In this document: positions 18,563 to 29,483 of the stretch, one piece after another
How the letters are laid out: every line of letters starts with the position of its first letter
Position numbering within the stretch: position 1 is the first letter of the stretch
DNA from: Methyloglobulus morosus KoM1
Lineage (GTDB): Bacteria > Pseudomonadota > Gammaproteobacteria > Methylococcales > Methylomonadaceae
DNA: 50,029 bases
NCBI RefSeq assembly: GCF_000496735.2
Contig: NZ_AYLO01000064.1
Coordinates: forward strand, 1 to 50,029
Direction of reading: 5' to 3'
The notes under the pieces: generated by a model
Database searches by the model: none
What the model saw: the letters and a program-made list of their open reading frames with translations, nothing else
Told to the model about the DNA's origin: nothing
Made by a program: the position numbers and the translations under genes

Positions 18563-20659
18563 GTGGCTAGGAAAACGCCAATAGAGCGTTATCGCAATAT
18601 CGGGATAATGGCTCATATTGATGCGGGAAAGACCACTACCACGGAACGGGTGCTGTATTACACAGGGGTATCTCACAAGATAGGTGAGGTGCACGATGGT
18701 GCTGCAACCATGGATTGGATGGAGCAAGAGCAAGAAAGAGGGATTACGATTACATCTGCTGCGACAACGTGTTTTTGGAGTGGCATGGAAAAGCAGTTTC
18801 CGCAGCATCGTATTAATATCATTGATACGCCGGGGCATGTTGATTTTACCATTGAGGTGGAACGGTCTTTGCGGGTGCTTGACGGGGCTTGCGCGGTTTT
18901 TTGCGCGGTAGGCGGGGTTGAGCCGCAGTCGGAAACGGTCTGGCGGCAAGCAGACAAGTACCATGTTCCGCGATTGGCATTTGTCAATAAGATGGACAGG
19001 TCGGGAGCGGACTTCCTGAGAGTAGTTAAGCAGATTGGGTTACGGCTTGGAGGTAAGGCTGTCCCTATGCAGTTGCCGATTGGTGCTGAAGAGCATTTTC
19101 AAGGTGTAGTCGATCTGGTCAAAATGAAGGCCATTTATTGGGATGATGCCAATATGGGCATGACCTTTAAAGAAACGGAAATTCCGACAGGCATGCTGGT
19201 AAGTTGCAATGAATGGCGAGAACGCCTGATTGAAGCGGCAGCGGATGCTAATGAAGAATTGATGGGCAAATACCTGGAAGAAGGTGTTTTGACCGATGAA
19301 GAAATAAAGCAAGGTATAAGGCAGCTCACGTTAGCCAACCAGATAGTTCCTGCTTATTGTGGTTCGGCATTCAGGAATAAAGGCGTTCAAGCCATGTTGG
19401 ATGCCGTCATTGAGTACCTGCCTTCGCCAGTCGACATTAAGGCGATTAAGGGAATTCTGGACGATGAAATGACGGAAGCGGAGCGTCCGGCGTCGGATGA
19501 CAAGCCCTTTGCGGCCTTGGCATTCAAGATTGCGACTGACCCGTACGTTGGGACGCTCACTTTTTTCAGGGTGTATTCTGGAATCCTAAGTTCTGGGGAT
19601 GCGGTCTACAACTCGGTAAAAAAGAAAAAAGAACGCATCGGTCGTATCGTGCAGATGCATGCCAATAGTCGGGAAGAAGTAAAAGTCGTTTGTGCAGGGG
19701 ATATAGCGGCTGCGATAGGGTTAAAAGATGTGACTACAGGGGAAACGCTTTGCGACCCGAATCATATCATTGTCCTTGAACGAATGGATTTTCCAGATCC
19801 CGTAATTTCGGTTGCGGTAGAGCCGAAAACCAAGGCCGACCAAGACAAAATGAGCGTCGCTTTGGCGAAGCTGGCTCAAGAAGACCCTTCGTTCAGGGTG
19901 CATACGGACGAAGAATCTGGGCAGGTCATCATATCGGGGATGGGTGAGCTCCATCTTGAGATTATTGTTGATCGGATGAAAAGGGAGTTTGGTGTGGATG
20001 CCAGCGTTGGGGCACCGCAAGTGGCTTACCGTGAAACCATTCGCAGCACAGTTGAGCAAGAAGGGAAATTTATTAGACAATCAGGTGGCAAAGGCCAATA
20101 TGGTCATGTCTGGTTGCGGTTGGAGCCCAAAGTAAATGGTTCTGGCTACGAATTTATAAATGAAATTGTTGGCGGAGTGATTCCAAAGGAATATATTCCG
20201 GCAGTAGATAAGGGGATTCAGGAGCAGCTAAAAAGCGGTGTCTTGGCAGGTTATCCCGTTTTGGATGTAAAGGTTTCCCTGTTTGATGGCTCGTATCATG
20301 ACGTTGATTCGAGCGAGATGGCATTCAAGATTGCAGGTTCCATGTGTTTTAGGGAAGGTGCAAGAAAGGCAAATCCGGTTCTGCTCGAGCCTATCATGAA
20401 AGTGGAAATCGTCACCCCTGAAGATTATATGGGTGATGTGGTCGGCGATGTCAATAGGCGGCGCGGGCTGATACAAGGCATGGATGACACGCCATCAGGG
20501 AAAACGATTAGTTGCGAAGTACCGCTAGCGGAAATGTTCGGTTATGCAACTGATTTGCGTTCGGCAACGCAGGGGCGAGCTACATACAGTATGCAGTTTG
20601 AGAAATACAATGAAGTGCCTGCATTTATTGCAGAAGCAATTATTAAAAAATCATCATAA
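18563..20659 (+). CDS. fusA: elongation factor G
   Basis: A 698-residue translocase GTPase. The G1 motif [12 protein letters not shown] (about residues 17-28), the switch region with [11 protein letters not shown]3 DTPGHVDF and G4 NKMDRSGAD are all present. Domains II to V follow, with the domain IV segment [13 protein letters not shown]. The start is GTG giving [15 protein letters not shown], as in the family. The purine-rich AAGAGG touches this GTG instead of lying 5-9 nt before it, so the effective RBS is probably the weaker AGG at 18552-18554 or coupling from rpsG. Slightly shorter than E. coli (704). Confidence 0.98.
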   Translation: MARKTPIERYRNIGIMAHIDAGKTTTTERVLYYTGVSHKIGEVHDGAATMDWMEQEQERGITITSAATTCFWSGMEKQFPQHRINIIDTPGHVDFTIEVERSLRVLDGACAVFCAVGGVEPQSETVWRQADKYHVPRLAFVNKMDRSGADFLRVVKQIGLRLGGKAVPMQLPIGAEEHFQGVVDLVKMKAIYWDDANMGMTFKETEIPTGMLVSCNEWRERLIEAAADANEELMGKYLEEGVLTDEEIKQGIRQLTLANQIVPAYCGSAFRNKGVQAMLDAVIEYLPSPVDIKAIKGILDDEMTEAERPASDDKPFAALAFKIATDPYVGTLTFFRVYSGILSSGDAVYNSVKKKKERIGRIVQMHANSREEVKVVCAGDIAAAIGLKDVTTGETLCDPNHIIVLERMDFPDPVISVAVEPKTKADQDKMSVALAKLAQEDPSFRVHTDEESGQVIISGMGELHLEIIVDRMKREFGVDASVGAPQVAYRETIRSTVEQEGKFIRQSGGKGQYGHVWLRLEPKVNGSGYEFINEIVGGVIPKEYIPAVDKGIQEQLKSGVLAGYPVLDVKVSLFDGSYHDVDSSEMAFKIAGSMCFREGARKANPVLLEPIMKVEIVTPEDYMGDVVGDVNRRRGLIQGMDDTPSGKTISCEVPLAEMFGYATDLRSATQGRATYSMQFEKYNEVPAFIAEAIIKKSS

Positions 20660-20688
20660 TTTGAATGTAACATAAAAGGTATTGAGTC

Positions 20689-21879
20689 ATGGCTAAAGAA
20701 AAATTTTCACGTAGTAAGCCCCACGTCAACGTCGGTACAATCGGTCACGTTGACCACGGAAAGACAACGCTGACCGCCGCTTTAACGACAGTAATGGCTA
20801 AATTGCACGGTGGTGCAGTTAAGGCGTTCGACCAAATCGACAATGCGCCTGAAGAGCGTGCACGTGGTATCACGATTGCGACTTCGCACGTCGAATATGA
20901 ATCTGCGGCTCGCCATTATGCACACGTTGACTGTCCCGGGCATGCCGACTACGTCAAAAACATGATTACTGGCGCAGCTCAGATGGACGGTGCAATTTTG
21001 GTTTGTTCTGCAGCCGATGGCCCAATGCCGCAAACTCGTGAACACATCCTGTTATCGAGGCAGGTAGGTGTTCCTTATATTGTCGTGTTCCTTAACAAAG
21101 CCGACATGGTGGACGATGCTGAATTGATCGAACTGGTCGAAATGGAAATCAGGGAGTTGCTGGATATGTATGAATTCCCAGGCGATGACACCCCGATTAT
21201 TATTGGATCTGCCCTAAAAGCCCTTGAAGGTGAGGACAGCGAGTTAGGTATTCAGTCTGTCGTCAAACTGGTTGAAGCATTAGATAGTTACATTCCATTG
21301 CCTGAGCGTGCTGTTGACGGTTCTTTCTTAATGCCAATCGAAGACGTATTCTCAATCTCAGGCCGTGGTACCGTGGTAACAGGCCGTATCGAGCGCGGTA
21401 TTATCAAGGTCGGTCAAGAAGTCGAAATCGTTGGCATTAAACCCACTATGGTAACTACTGTTACCGGTGTGGAAATGTTCCGCAAATTGCTCGACCAAGG
21501 CCAGGCGGGTGACAACGTAGGTTTGTTGCTCAGAGGCACGAAGCGTGATGAAGTGGAGCGTGGGCAAGTCCTCGCTCATAAAGGCACCATTAAGCCACAC
21601 AAGAAATTTAAGGCCGAAATTTACGTATTGTCAAAAGATGAAGGTGGTCGCCATACACCATTCTTTGACGGTTACCGCCCTCAATTTTATTTTAGGACAA
21701 CGGATGTTACTGGTGCCGTTAAGCTGCCTGAAGGTACCGAGATGGTCATGCCTGGTGACAATATCGCGGTTGAAGTCACGCTGATCAATCCTATAGCTAT
21801 GGAAGAGGGCTTGCGTTTTGCAATCCGTGAAGGTGGACGTACCGTGGGCGCTGGGGTTGTTGCATCCATCATCGAATAA
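20689..21879 (+). CDS. tuf: elongation factor Tu
   Basis: A 396-residue GTPase that delivers aminoacyl-tRNA. The G1 motif [10 protein letters not shown] (about residues 17-26), [14 protein letters not shown] switch region, [12 protein letters not shown] and SALK motifs are all complete. Domains II and III follow, with [13 protein letters not shown] and the terminal [15 protein letters not shown]. It is the only tuf copy in the window, and none lies upstream of tRNA-Trp/secE. rpsJ follows after only 29 nt, so str and S10 gene groups are joined. Confidence 0.99.
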   Translation: MAKEKFSRSKPHVNVGTIGHVDHGKTTLTAALTTVMAKLHGGAVKAFDQIDNAPEERARGITIATSHVEYESAARHYAHVDCPGHADYVKNMITGAAQMDGAILVCSAADGPMPQTREHILLSRQVGVPYIVVFLNKADMVDDAELIELVEMEIRELLDMYEFPGDDTPIIIGSALKALEGEDSELGIQSVVKLVEALDSYIPLPERAVDGSFLMPIEDVFSISGRGTVVTGRIERGIIKVGQEVEIVGIKPTMVTTVTGVEMFRKLLDQGQAGDNVGLLLRGTKRDEVERGQVLAHKGTIKPHKKFKAEIYVLSKDEGGRHTPFFDGYRPQFYFRTTDVTGAVKLPEGTEMVMPGDNIAVEVTLINPIAMEEGLRFAIREGGRTVGAGVVASIIE

Positions 21880-21908
21880 ATTGTTGCACCTTAAATCGAG
21901 TAGAAGAA

Positions 21909-22220
21909 ATGACAAACCAAACTATCAGAATCCGGTTGAAATCGTTTGACCACAAATTGATTGACCAATCGGCTGGTGAGATAGTAGAAACAGCAAGGCG
22001 GACAGGTGCCCAAGTTAAGGGGCCTATACCTTTGCCTACTAAAAAAGAACGCTTTACGATTTTGATCTCACCGCATGTCAATAAAGATGCGCGGGATCAG
22101 TATGAGTTAAGGACATACAAAAGGTTGCTTGATATCGTCGAGCCGACTGACAAAACAGTCGATGCGTTGATGAAATTAGATCTCGCCGCCGGTGTAGATG
22201 TCCAGATTAAATTGAATTAA
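21909..22220 (+). CDS. rpsJ: 30S ribosomal protein S10 (NusE)
   Basis: A 103-residue protein of the small-subunit head that also serves as the transcription factor NusE, bridging to NusG. It has the family segments [31 protein letters not shown] and [11 protein letters not shown]. The length is identical to E. coli. It heads the S10 genes, but its upstream gap is just 29 nt and has a RBS (AGAAG) and no room for the long S10 leader through which L4 regulates the operon in E. coli. Confidence 0.98.
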   Translation: MTNQTIRIRLKSFDHKLIDQSAGEIVETARRTGAQVKGPIPLPTKKERFTILISPHVNKDARDQYELRTYKRLLDIVEPTDKTVDALMKLDLAAGVDVQIKLN

Positions 22221-22241
22221 GAAAAATAGAGGTTTCGGCAG

Positions 22242-22892
22242 ATGTCAATAGGTCTTGTGGGTCGAAAATGCGGTATGACCAGAGTGTTTGGTGAGGATGG
22301 CGTTTCCGTGCCCGTTACTGTGCTACAAGTTGATTCCAACAGAATTGCCCAGATCAAAAGCGTTGAGGTTGATGGTTACCGCTCGATTCAAGTCGCGGTA
22401 GGTGACAAAAAGTCCTCGCACGTCACTAAGGCAATGGCTGGTCATTATGCCAAGGCTAATATGACCGCAGGCAGAGGATTGTGGGAGTTCCGGTTAGATG
22501 AAAACGAAGGCCAAGATTTAGCGGTTGGCTCTGAATTGCCCGTCAGTATTTTCTCGGCGGGACAAATGGTTGACGTGCAAGGAAAAAGCATTGGTAAAGG
22601 TTTTGCTGGTGGCATCAAGCGCCATCATTTCCACATGCAAGACGCTACCCATGGTAACTCCCGTTCTCATCGGGTATTGGGTTCAATCGGTATGAACCAA
22701 ACGCCGGGGCGCGTATTTAAAGGTAAAAAAATGGAGGGTCATTTGGGGGATGTGAAAAGAACAACACAAAACTTGACTATCCATTCCATTGATACTGAAC
22801 GGAACTTAATTCTAGTCAAAGGTGCAGTACCTGGTGCTAAAGGCGGTGATGTAGTCGTTACACCCGCAACAAAAATGCGAAATAAAGGTTAA
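22242..22892 (+). CDS. rplC: 50S ribosomal protein L3
   Basis: A 216-residue early-assembly 23S rRNA binder whose loop reaches the peptidyl transferase centre. It starts with [15 protein letters not shown] and has the glutamine-bearing [19 protein letters not shown] segment, the site methylated by PrmB in E. coli, then [10 protein letters not shown]. It follows rpsJ by 21 nt and precedes rplD by 2 nt, so translation is probably coupled. Confidence 0.98.
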   Translation: MSIGLVGRKCGMTRVFGEDGVSVPVTVLQVDSNRIAQIKSVEVDGYRSIQVAVGDKKSSHVTKAMAGHYAKANMTAGRGLWEFRLDENEGQDLAVGSELPVSIFSAGQMVDVQGKSIGKGFAGGIKRHHFHMQDATHGNSRSHRVLGSIGMNQTPGRVFKGKKMEGHLGDVKRTTQNLTIHSIDTERNLILVKGAVPGAKGGDVVVTPATKMRNKG

Positions 22893-22894
22893 TC

Positions 22895-23512
22895 ATGGCT
22901 TTGCAAATTCCAGCTTTAAGTGGAAGTAATTCCAGCAACATTGACGTGCAAGAGACGGTCTTTGGACAATCTTATAACGAGACGTTAATACATCAGTTAG
23001 TGACCCGGTATCTGGCCGGAGCGCGGGCGGGCACAAAAGCCCAGAAAACGCGGTCTGACGTAAGCGGCGGCGGGGCTAAGCCTTGGAAACAAAAAGGAAC
23101 GGGTCGTGCGCGCTCAGGTTCTACCCGAAGCCCGATATGGCGAACTGGTGGTGTTGTGTTTGCGGCAAGGCCCAGGGATTACAGCCAAAAATTGAATAAA
23201 AAAATGTTTCGCGTCGGCATCCGTTCTATCCTTTCTGAATTGCTTAGACAAAACAGGTTGGTGGTCAGTGACTCTATTATTCCTGCCACGCCCAAGACTA
23301 AAGAATTTAATGCCAAGCTAAAAGATGTCGATGCAAGGCGTGTGTTGATTATTGTGGATAAGATTGAGGAAAATCTTGCCTTGGCATCGCGGAACATCCC
23401 CAATGTGGAGATTGTTGAGGCGGTAAACTTAAGTCCAGTCTTGTTGGTGGCTGCCGATAAAATTATTGCGACATCTGCTGCAATCAAGAGTTTGGAGGAG
23501 CATTTAGCATGA
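22895..23512 (+). CDS. rplD: 50S ribosomal protein L4
   Basis: A 205-residue assembly protein with a long loop lining the nascent peptide tunnel (KPWKQKGTGRARSGSTRSP). E. coli L4 also represses its own operon at the S10 leader. Here that leader is missing because tuf abuts rpsJ. It lies 2 nt after rplC, and its stop overlaps the start of rplW by 4 nt (ATGA). Confidence 0.98.
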   Translation: MALQIPALSGSNSSNIDVQETVFGQSYNETLIHQLVTRYLAGARAGTKAQKTRSDVSGGGAKPWKQKGTGRARSGSTRSPIWRTGGVVFAARPRDYSQKLNKKMFRVGIRSILSELLRQNRLVVSDSIIPATPKTKEFNAKLKDVDARRVLIIVDKIEENLALASRNIPNVEIVEAVNLSPVLLVAADKIIATSAAIKSLEEHLA

Positions 23513-23802
23513 GTAATTACCAGTTGAGTGATATCTTGGATGCGCCGGTCATTTCAGAAAAAAGCACAATTGCCGCTGAAAAAGACAACCGATTTGTCTT
23601 CAGGGTGAAAAAGCAAGCGACTAAGATTCAGGTCAAAAAGGCTATAGAAGCTATGTTTAGCGTTGAAGTGGATTCGGTTCATGTGCTAAATGTTAAAGGC
23701 AAGAAAAAGCGCTTTGGCAAAACCCTGGGGCAGCGTTCAGATTGGAAAAAAGCCTATGTCAAACTCAAGCCCGGCCATGACATTAGCTTTGCAACTCCAT
23801 AG
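23509..23802 (+). CDS. rplW: 50S ribosomal protein L23
   Basis: A 97-residue protein at the exit of the nascent peptide tunnel, the docking site for signal recognition particle and trigger factor. The family start DAPVISEKST and the VHVLNVKGKKKRFGK loop are visible. It overlaps rplD by 4 nt and precedes rplB by 38 nt. Confidence 0.97.
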   Translation: MSNYQLSDILDAPVISEKSTIAAEKDNRFVFRVKKQATKIQVKKAIEAMFSVEVDSVHVLNVKGKKKRFGKTLGQRSDWKKAYVKLKPGHDISFATP

Positions 23803-23840
23803 TTTATTTAAGATAAAGAGACAATAGGAAACGGTACAAA

Positions 23841-24662
23841 ATGGCTATTGTAAAGTCAAAACCGACATCACCAGGTTCGCGCTTTGTAGTGCGAGTCAAG
23901 AGCGAAGGTCTTCATAAAGGAAAGCCTTACGCGCCCTTGTTGAGTAAGCTCAGTAAAAGTGGTGGTCGGAATAACCAGGGTCGAATAACGACACGGCATG
24001 TAGGCGGTGGACACAAACAGCACTATCGAATGATCGACTTTAAGCGTAACAAATTCGATATACCTGCGGTTGTAGAACGTCTTGAGTATGACCCAAATAG
24101 GACGGCAAATATTGCCTTGATCTTATTTAAAGATGGTGAGCGCCGTTACATTATCGCGCCTAAAGGACTTGTGGTAGGTCAAGAACTTGTTTCGTCTGAA
24201 ACCGTTCCGGTAAAGCCAGGTAATTGTATGCCATTGCGAAATGTACCAATGGGTACAGTCGTCCATTGCGTGGAGTTAAGGCCTGGCAAAGGCGCGCAGC
24301 TAGCCCGAAGTGCTGGAGCATCAGCACAATTGGTTGCGAGGGATGGTGCCCATGCGACGATACGGTTGCGCTCAGGCGAGATGCGGAAAGTCTTGGCGGA
24401 TTGCCGCGCCGTGATTGGAGAGGTGTCAAATTCAGAACATAATTTGGCATCGTTAGGAAAAGCGGGAGCTACGCGTTGGCGAGGTGTCAGGCCAACAGTT
24501 CGAGGCGTTGTAATGAACCCTGTAGACCATCCGCACGGTGGTGGTGAAGGAAGAACGTCAGGAGGGCGTCATCCTGTCTCCCCTTGGGGAACGCCCACGA
24601 AGGGCTATAAAACTAGAAAAAACAAACGCACTGATAGCATGATTATCAGGCGCAGAAAATAA
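23841..24662 (+). CDS. rplB: 50S ribosomal protein L2
   Basis: A 273-residue protein needed for peptidyl transferase activity and subunit joining. The C-terminal signature [17 protein letters not shown] includes the histidine essential for function in E. coli. The N-terminal [13 protein letters not shown] and [14 protein letters not shown] are typical. The length equals E. coli. rpsS follows after 18 nt. Confidence 0.99.
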   Translation: MAIVKSKPTSPGSRFVVRVKSEGLHKGKPYAPLLSKLSKSGGRNNQGRITTRHVGGGHKQHYRMIDFKRNKFDIPAVVERLEYDPNRTANIALILFKDGERRYIIAPKGLVVGQELVSSETVPVKPGNCMPLRNVPMGTVVHCVELRPGKGAQLARSAGASAQLVARDGAHATIRLRSGEMRKVLADCRAVIGEVSNSEHNLASLGKAGATRWRGVRPTVRGVVMNPVDHPHGGGEGRTSGGRHPVSPWGTPTKGYKTRKNKRTDSMIIRRRK

Positions 24663-24680
24663 GATAAGAGAGGTATATCC

Positions 24681-24953
24681 GTGCCACGGTCAATTAAAAA
24701 AGGTCCATTCATCGATCATCATCTTCTAAAGAAAGTCGAAGATGCTGTTCATGCAAATAATCGCAAGCCGATTAAGACGTGGTCTAGAAGGTCGATGATT
24801 ATCCCAGATATGTTGGGGTTGACGATAGCCGTTCACAATGGGCGGTTACATATACCCGTACTCGTCTCTGAAAACATGATAGGACATAAACTGGGCGAGT
24901 TTGCGCCGACCCGTACCTACAAAGGCCATGTGGCTGACAAGAAATCTAAATAA
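24681..24953 (+). CDS. rpsS: 30S ribosomal protein S19
   Basis: A 90-residue head protein that forms a dimer with S13 near the A-site. It starts with GTG ([15 protein letters not shown]) and has AGAGAGG 9 nt upstream. Family segments [15 protein letters not shown] and [14 protein letters not shown] are present. It lies between rplB and rplV, with a 12-nt gap to the latter. Confidence 0.98.
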   Translation: MPRSIKKGPFIDHHLLKKVEDAVHANNRKPIKTWSRRSMIIPDMLGLTIAVHNGRLHIPVLVSENMIGHKLGEFAPTRTYKGHVADKKSK

Positions 24954-24965
24954 GGTTGTTGTGTA

Positions 24966-25301
24966 ATGGAAGTTTCAGCGAAATTAAGTAATGCACCATT
25001 ATCTGCCCAAAAAGCGCGGCTGGTTGGGGATTTGATCCGTGGCTTACCTGTAGAAAAAGCACTGAATACATTGAGATTTAGTTCAAAGAAAGGTGCGGCG
25101 ATTGTCAAAAAAATTCTTGAGTCGGCTATAGCTAACGCCGAGCATAACGACAGTGCCGACATAGATGAATTAAAGGTGTCAACTGTATTTGTCAATGAAG
25201 CGGCAACCATGAAAAGATTTAAGGCAAGAGCTAAAGGACGTGCAAATCATATCCTTAAAAGAACCTGTCACATTACAATTAAAGTTTCGGAACACGGGTA
25301 G
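24966..25301 (+). CDS. rplV: 50S ribosomal protein L22
   Basis: A 111-residue protein with a beta-hairpin that lines the exit tunnel, the site of macrolide-resistance changes in other bacteria. It has [24 protein letters not shown] and the C-terminal [18 protein letters not shown] hairpin-bearing segment with no obvious insertion or deletion. rpsC starts 7 nt after its stop. Confidence 0.97.
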   Translation: MEVSAKLSNAPLSAQKARLVGDLIRGLPVEKALNTLRFSSKKGAAIVKKILESAIANAEHNDSADIDELKVSTVFVNEAATMKRFKARAKGRANHILKRTCHITIKVSEHG

Positions 25302-25308
25302 GCAGAAA

Positions 25309-25980
25309 ATGGGACAAAAAGTACATCCAATCGGCATTCGACTTGGCATAGTAAAGGATTGGAACTCAAGATGGTATGCGAATAGCCATGATTACCCTTT
25401 GTTCCTGAATCAAGATTTGGAAGTCAGGCAATTCCTTAAAACAAAATTGGCACATGCTTCAGTAAGTCACATCCAAATTAACCGGCCAGCTAACAATGCC
25501 CATATCACAATCCATACCGCAAGGCCAGGGATTGTTATAGGCAAAAAAGGCGAAGATATAGATGTGCTGAGACAACAAATATCCAAAATGATTGGGGTGT
25601 CAGTGCAGCTGAATGTGGAAGAAATCAGGAAGCCGGAGCTTGATGCCTATTTGGTGGCAGAAGGTGTGGCGCAGCAACTCGAAAAACGAATTATGTATCG
25701 CAGGGCAATGAAACGTGCAGTAACAAATACTATGCGGCTTGGTGCGGAAGGCATAAAAATCATGGTTGGCGGACGTTTAAATGGTGCCGAGATCGCCCGT
25801 ACCGAATGGTATCGGGAAGGTCGGGTGCCTTTGCATACCTTAAGGGCGGATATTGATTACGCTACTGCTGAAGCCAATACAACTTATGGAATTATTGGCA
25901 TAAAAGTATGGATATTTAAAGGCGAAGTATTTGATATGGATACGCACAATGCCGCCATTAATTCTGATGCCAAGAAATAA
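25309..25980 (+). CDS. rpsC: 30S ribosomal protein S3
   Basis: A 223-residue protein at the mRNA entry tunnel with helicase-like function. The start [13 protein letters not shown] is the family N-terminus. A longer frame opens at 25240 but lies inside rplV and is rejected. The KH-type domain has [14 protein letters not shown], and the C-terminal domain has [20 protein letters not shown] little shorter than E. coli (233) at the C-terminus. rplP follows after 15 nt. Confidence 0.97.
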   Translation: MGQKVHPIGIRLGIVKDWNSRWYANSHDYPLFLNQDLEVRQFLKTKLAHASVSHIQINRPANNAHITIHTARPGIVIGKKGEDIDVLRQQISKMIGVSVQLNVEEIRKPELDAYLVAEGVAQQLEKRIMYRRAMKRAVTNTMRLGAEGIKIMVGGRLNGAEIARTEWYREGRVPLHTLRADIDYATAEANTTYGIIGIKVWIFKGEVFDMDTHNAAINSDAKK

Positions 25981-25995
25981 GTAAAGAGAAGGGTC

Positions 25996-26409
25996 ATGCT
26001 GCAACCAAAAAGAACAAAATTCCGTAAACAACACAAAGGTCGAAACAACGGTGTTGCCGTCCGTGGATCATCCGTCAGTTTTGGCGAATATGGCTTAAAA
26101 TCCATTAGTCGTGGCAGGTTAACTGCCCGTCAAATCGAATCTGCCCGTCGGACAATTACACGGCACGTTAAACGTGGCGGCAAGATTTGGATACGTATAT
26201 TTCCTGACAAGCCAATTACCAAAAAACCTTTAGAAGTACGTATGGGAAAAGGTAAAGGTAGTGTAGAATACTGGGTTGCACAAATTAGGCCCGGCACGAT
26301 GTTATACGAGATACAAGGCGTTTCTGAAGAATTAGCTCGTGAGGCGTTTACCCTAGCTGCAGCTAAGCTGCCATTGAAAACTCTGTTCACAGCTCGGACG
26401 ATAATGTAA
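25996..26409 (+). CDS. rplP: 50S ribosomal protein L16
   Basis: A 137-residue protein that positions A-site tRNA in the large subunit. It starts [17 protein letters not shown]. The [12 protein letters not shown] segment bears the arginine-to-lysine-rich loop near the peptidyl transferase centre. The stop overlaps the rpmC start by one base (TAATG). Confidence 0.98.
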   Translation: MLQPKRTKFRKQHKGRNNGVAVRGSSVSFGEYGLKSISRGRLTARQIESARRTITRHVKRGGKIWIRIFPDKPITKKPLEVRMGKGKGSVEYWVAQIRPGTMLYEIQGVSEELAREAFTLAAAKLPLKTLFTARTIM

Positions 26410-26609
26410 TGAAGGCGAAAGATTTACGTAAAAAAACCAAGGAAGAATTGGGTGCATTGCTTATCGAACTTTCCAAGGAAAGATTTAACTTAAAGATGCA
26501 AAAAGGCACAGGTCAGCTTTCTCGGCCGGATCAGGTCAAGAAAGTAAGGCGTGATATAGCGCGCGTCCACACCCTTATCACTGAAATGGCGAGATCGACA
26601 CATGGTTGA
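26409..26609 (+). CDS. rpmC: 50S ribosomal protein L29
   Basis: A 66-residue two-helix protein next to L23 at the tunnel exit. It starts [14 protein letters not shown] and has the conserved [20 protein letters not shown]. It overlaps rplP by one base and rpsQ by 8 bases, showing the compact S10 arrangement. Confidence 0.97.
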   Translation: MKAKDLRKKTKEELGALLIELSKERFNLKMQKGTGQLSRPDQVKKVRRDIARVHTLITEMARSTHG

Positions 26610-26865
26610 AAATGAAGTCAAACTGCGGACAATAACCGGGAAGGTAGTCAGCAACAAAATGGACAAAACCGTAACGGTCTTGGTGGAGCGTGTGGTCAAG
26701 CATCCGGTTTATGGCAAGTATATTAAGCGTTCAACGAAATTGATGGCGCATGATGAACAAAACGTTTGCCAAGAAGGCGATCTGGTATCGATCACGTCAT
26801 GTAGGCCGTTATCTAAACACAAGGCATTTAAATTGGTTGAAGTTTTGGAAAGTGCCAATCGGTAA
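26602..26865 (+). CDS. rpsQ: 30S ribosomal protein S17
   Basis: An 87-residue OB-fold protein that stabilises the 16S rRNA 5' domain. [18 protein letters not shown] and [13 protein letters not shown] are the family motifs, and [16 protein letters not shown] closes the fold. The start overlaps rpmC by 8 nt. It is the last gene of the S10 group. rplN, the first gene of the spc group, follows after 34 nt without an obvious promoter. Confidence 0.97.
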   Translation: MVENEVKLRTITGKVVSNKMDKTVTVLVERVVKHPVYGKYIKRSTKLMAHDEQNVCQEGDLVSITSCRPLSKHKAFKLVEVLESANR

Positions 26866-26899
26866 GTGTTGCGGTTACACAGTTAAATAGGAAATAATC

Positions 26900-27268
26900 A
26901 TGATTCAGATGCAAACTAACCTTGATGTTGCCGACAATAGCGGGGCAAAAAAGGTCATGTGTATCAAAGTATTAGGAGGGTCGCATAGACGGTATGCGGG
27001 CATTGGTGACATCATCAAGGTGAGCATAAAAGATGCTATTCCTCGTGGCAGGGTTAAAAAGGGCGAGGTTTACAATGCGCTGGTCGTTAGGACAGCCAAG
27101 GGCGTACGCAGGGCAGATGGTTCCGTTATCCGTTTTGATGGTAATGCTGCGGTCATCCTCAACAATAACTTGCAGCCGCTAGGTACCCGTATTTTTGGGC
27201 CAGTGACCCGTGAATTAAGGGGTGAGAAGTTTATGAAAATTATCTCGCTTGCTCCAGAAGTGTTATAG
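26900..27268 (+). CDS. rplN: 50S ribosomal protein L14
   Basis: A 122-residue interface protein that contacts 16S rRNA helix 44 and the silencing factor RsfS. It starts [27 protein letters not shown], and the [13 protein letters not shown] segment ends the family profile. First gene of the spc group. No clear terminator or promoter separates it from rpsQ. Confidence 0.98.
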   Translation: MIQMQTNLDVADNSGAKKVMCIKVLGGSHRRYAGIGDIIKVSIKDAIPRGRVKKGEVYNALVVRTAKGVRRADGSVIRFDGNAAVILNNNLQPLGTRIFGPVTRELRGEKFMKIISLAPEVL

Positions 27269-27277
27269 GGGACGCGC

Positions 27278-27595
27278 ATGTTAAAGATTAAAAAAGGTGA
27301 TGATGTTGTCGTTCGCACCGGAAAAGACAAGGGCAAAAGTGGCAGGGTAACGCAGATTTTGAAAGACAACAAAATCTTGGTCGAAGGTATTAATCAGGCC
27401 AAAAAAAGTCAAAAACCCAATCCAAATGCAGGGATAACGGGTGGAATTATCGCTAAAGATATGCCAATTGATGCCTCTAATGTTGGTATCTACAATCCTA
27501 CAACCAAAAAAGCGGATCGTGTAGGGTTCAAGGTCTTGGAAGATGGCAAGAAAGTTCGGTATTTCAAGTCAACAAACGAAATTGTTGACGTTTAA
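27278..27595 (+). CDS. rplX: 50S ribosomal protein L24
   Basis: A 105-residue KOW-domain protein that starts large-subunit assembly. The KOW motif reads [19 protein letters not shown], followed by [15 protein letters not shown]. It lies 9 nt after rplN and 11 nt before rplE. In E. coli the S8 repressor site sits around the start of the next gene. Whether it is kept here cannot be judged by eye. Confidence 0.97.
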   Translation: MLKIKKGDDVVVRTGKDKGKSGRVTQILKDNKILVEGINQAKKSQKPNPNAGITGGIIAKDMPIDASNVGIYNPTTKKADRVGFKVLEDGKKVRYFKSTNEIVDV

Positions 27596-27606
27596 GGTTT
27601 AGGATC

Positions 27607-28146
27607 ATGGCTAGATTAGAGTCCGTTTATAAAGAAACAATTCTCCCAGAATTGGTAAAACAATTTTCCTACAAGTCTGTTATGCAGGCGCCACGGATCA
27701 CCAAAATCACGCTTAATATGGGTGTGGGCGAAGCCGTTGCAGACAAGAAGACTTTGCAATCTGCTGTTGCCGATATGGAAAAAATTTCTGGGCAAAAGCC
27801 GGTGATTACCCTGGCAAGAAAATCCATCGCTGGTTTTAAAATCCGTGATGATATGCCAATAGGTTGCAAAGTGACTTTGCGTAGTCAAAGGATGTATGAA
27901 TTCCTCGATAGGCTTATCAATATCTCTATACCAAGGATTCGTGATTTTAGGGGCTTAAGCCCAAAAAGTTTTGATGGTCGTGGCAATTATTCGATGGGCG
28001 TGAAAGAACAGATCATTTTCCCTGAAATTGATTATGACAAAATAGATGTGTTGCGTGGTATGGACATCACCATTACGACGACTGCGAAAACAAATGAAGA
28101 AGGGTTGGCGTTATTAAAGCTCTTTAACTTTCCGTTTAAGAATTGA
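27607..28146 (+). CDS. rplE: 50S ribosomal protein L5
   Basis: A 179-residue protein of the central protuberance that binds 5S rRNA and contacts P-site tRNA. The segments [30 protein letters not shown] and [21 protein letters not shown] are diagnostic. The length equals E. coli. rpsN follows after 9 nt. Confidence 0.98.
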   Translation: MARLESVYKETILPELVKQFSYKSVMQAPRITKITLNMGVGEAVADKKTLQSAVADMEKISGQKPVITLARKSIAGFKIRDDMPIGCKVTLRSQRMYEFLDRLINISIPRIRDFRGLSPKSFDGRGNYSMGVKEQIIFPEIDYDKIDVLRGMDITITTTAKTNEEGLALLKLFNFPFKN

Positions 28147-28155
28147 GATTTAGAT

Positions 28156-28461
28156 ATGGCGAAAAAATCCATGATTGCCCGTGAAAACAAGCGCAAGAAA
28201 TTGGCGTTAAAGTTTGATGTAAAACGTCAAGTATTAAGGGAAACCATAAGGTCTCCTAAGTCTTCATTTGAACAGAAAGAATCGGCACAACTGCAATTAC
28301 AAAAGATGCCCAGAGATTCGAGTGCGGCTCGTATCAGGAATCGTTGCGGCCTGACAGGTCGTCCCCACGGATATTACCGGAAATTTGGTTTGAGCAGGAA
28401 TAAGTTGCGGGAAGCGACCATGCGTGGTGATGTTCCTGGAATGGTTAAGGCCAGTTGGTAA
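28156..28461 (+). CDS. rpsN: 30S ribosomal protein S14
   Basis: A 101-residue head protein of the long, zinc-free form. The CxxC pairs of the short form are absent, and [22 protein letters not shown] shows a single cysteine. It starts [17 protein letters not shown]. It sits between rplE and rpsH, with a 28-nt gap to the latter. Confidence 0.97.
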   Translation: MAKKSMIARENKRKKLALKFDVKRQVLRETIRSPKSSFEQKESAQLQLQKMPRDSSAARIRNRCGLTGRPHGYYRKFGLSRNKLREATMRGDVPGMVKASW

Positions 28462-28489
28462 TGGGTACTAAAGGTTTGGAGACAAAACA

Positions 28490-28885
28490 ATGAGCATGTC
28501 AGACCCTATAGCGGATATGTTGACTCGGATTAGAAATGGTCAATCTGCGGGTAAAAAATCGATACAACAGCCATCATCCAAAGTAAAGCTGTCTATCGCT
28601 AAGGTTTTGAAGGATGAAGGTTATATAACTGATTTTCGCGTCGAAACAGTGGGCAACCATAGTGAGATGATAATCGACCTTAAGTACCATAAAGGTACTC
28701 CAGTGATTGAAGAAATTAAAAGAATAAGTCGGCCTGGTTTGCGAATTTATAAGTCCAAAGATGAACTTCCAAAAGTGTTGGGCGGTTTGGGTATCGCTAT
28801 CGTGTCTACTTCAAATGGCGTCATGACGGATAGGGCTGCAAGAGCCAAAGGTCATGGCGGTGAAATTATTTGTACAGTTTGTTAA
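28490..28885 (+). CDS. rpsH: 30S ribosomal protein S8
   Basis: A 131-residue central-domain binder that in E. coli also represses the spc operon. It begins [17 protein letters not shown] and ends in the classical [15 protein letters not shown]. The rplF ATG lies 12 nt beyond its stop. Confidence 0.98.
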   Translation: MSMSDPIADMLTRIRNGQSAGKKSIQQPSSKVKLSIAKVLKDEGYITDFRVETVGNHSEMIIDLKYHKGTPVIEEIKRISRPGLRIYKSKDELPKVLGGLGIAIVSTSNGVMTDRAARAKGHGGEIICTVC

Positions 28886-28897
28886 TGCAGGCGTTTT

Positions 28898-29431
28898 ATG
28901 TCCAGAATTGCTAAGGCTCCCGTTACTATCCCGAAAGGTGTTGATGTCAAATTGACTGGCAACAATATGACTGTTAAAGGAAGTAAAGGTGAATTGTCAT
29001 TCGATTTCAACCCGGCGGTTGGAATTACGGTTACTGATAATGTTATCCAGATGCAGTGGGATAAAGACAATAAGAACTCCGTAGCCCAAGCGGGAACGGC
29101 GCGAGCTATTGCCAACAGTATGGTAAGAGGTGTCTCTGATGGTTTTGAAAAGAAATTGACTCTAATTGGCGTTGGTTATAGGGCGCAAGCTAAAGGTAAT
29201 GTGCTTAGTCTGTCTTTAGGTTATTCGCATCCGGTTGATTTTGACGTTCCGGCTGGAATTACAGTTGAAACGCCTTCCCAAACTGAAATTTTAGTTAAAG
29301 GCAGCGACAAGCAACAGGTTGGCCAAGTTGCCGCAAAAATTAGGGCTTATCGCCCGCCTGAGCCATACAAGGGCAAAGGCGTCAGGTATGCCGATGAGAA
29401 TGTGGTGAAGAAAGAAGCCAAGAAAAAGTAG
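28898..29431 (+). CDS. rplF: 50S ribosomal protein L6
   Basis: A 177-residue protein near the sarcin-ricin loop and the factor-binding site. Two similar domains are seen. [17 protein letters not shown] starts the first, and the second has the family signature [14 protein letters not shown] near the C-terminus. The length is identical to E. coli. A 52-nt gap, one of the longer ones in this group, precedes rplR and shows no clear structure. Confidence 0.98.
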   Translation: MSRIAKAPVTIPKGVDVKLTGNNMTVKGSKGELSFDFNPAVGITVTDNVIQMQWDKDNKNSVAQAGTARAIANSMVRGVSDGFEKKLTLIGVGYRAQAKGNVLSLSLGYSHPVDFDVPAGITVETPSQTEILVKGSDKQQVGQVAAKIRAYRPPEPYKGKGVRYADENVVKKEAKKK

Positions 29432-29483
29432 CGGCTTGAAATAGATAAGGTCGAAGTAGATTTAGTTTGAAATAGGTCAGTAA

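Noticed and set aside
18359-18964. A 201-codon minus-strand frame across rpsG and fusA
   Set aside because: It overlaps two conserved genes on the other strand and shows no RBS or protein family features.
25240-25308. Longer start for rpsC
   Set aside because: It would sit entirely inside rplV, and the family N-terminus MGQKVHPIG begins at 25309.
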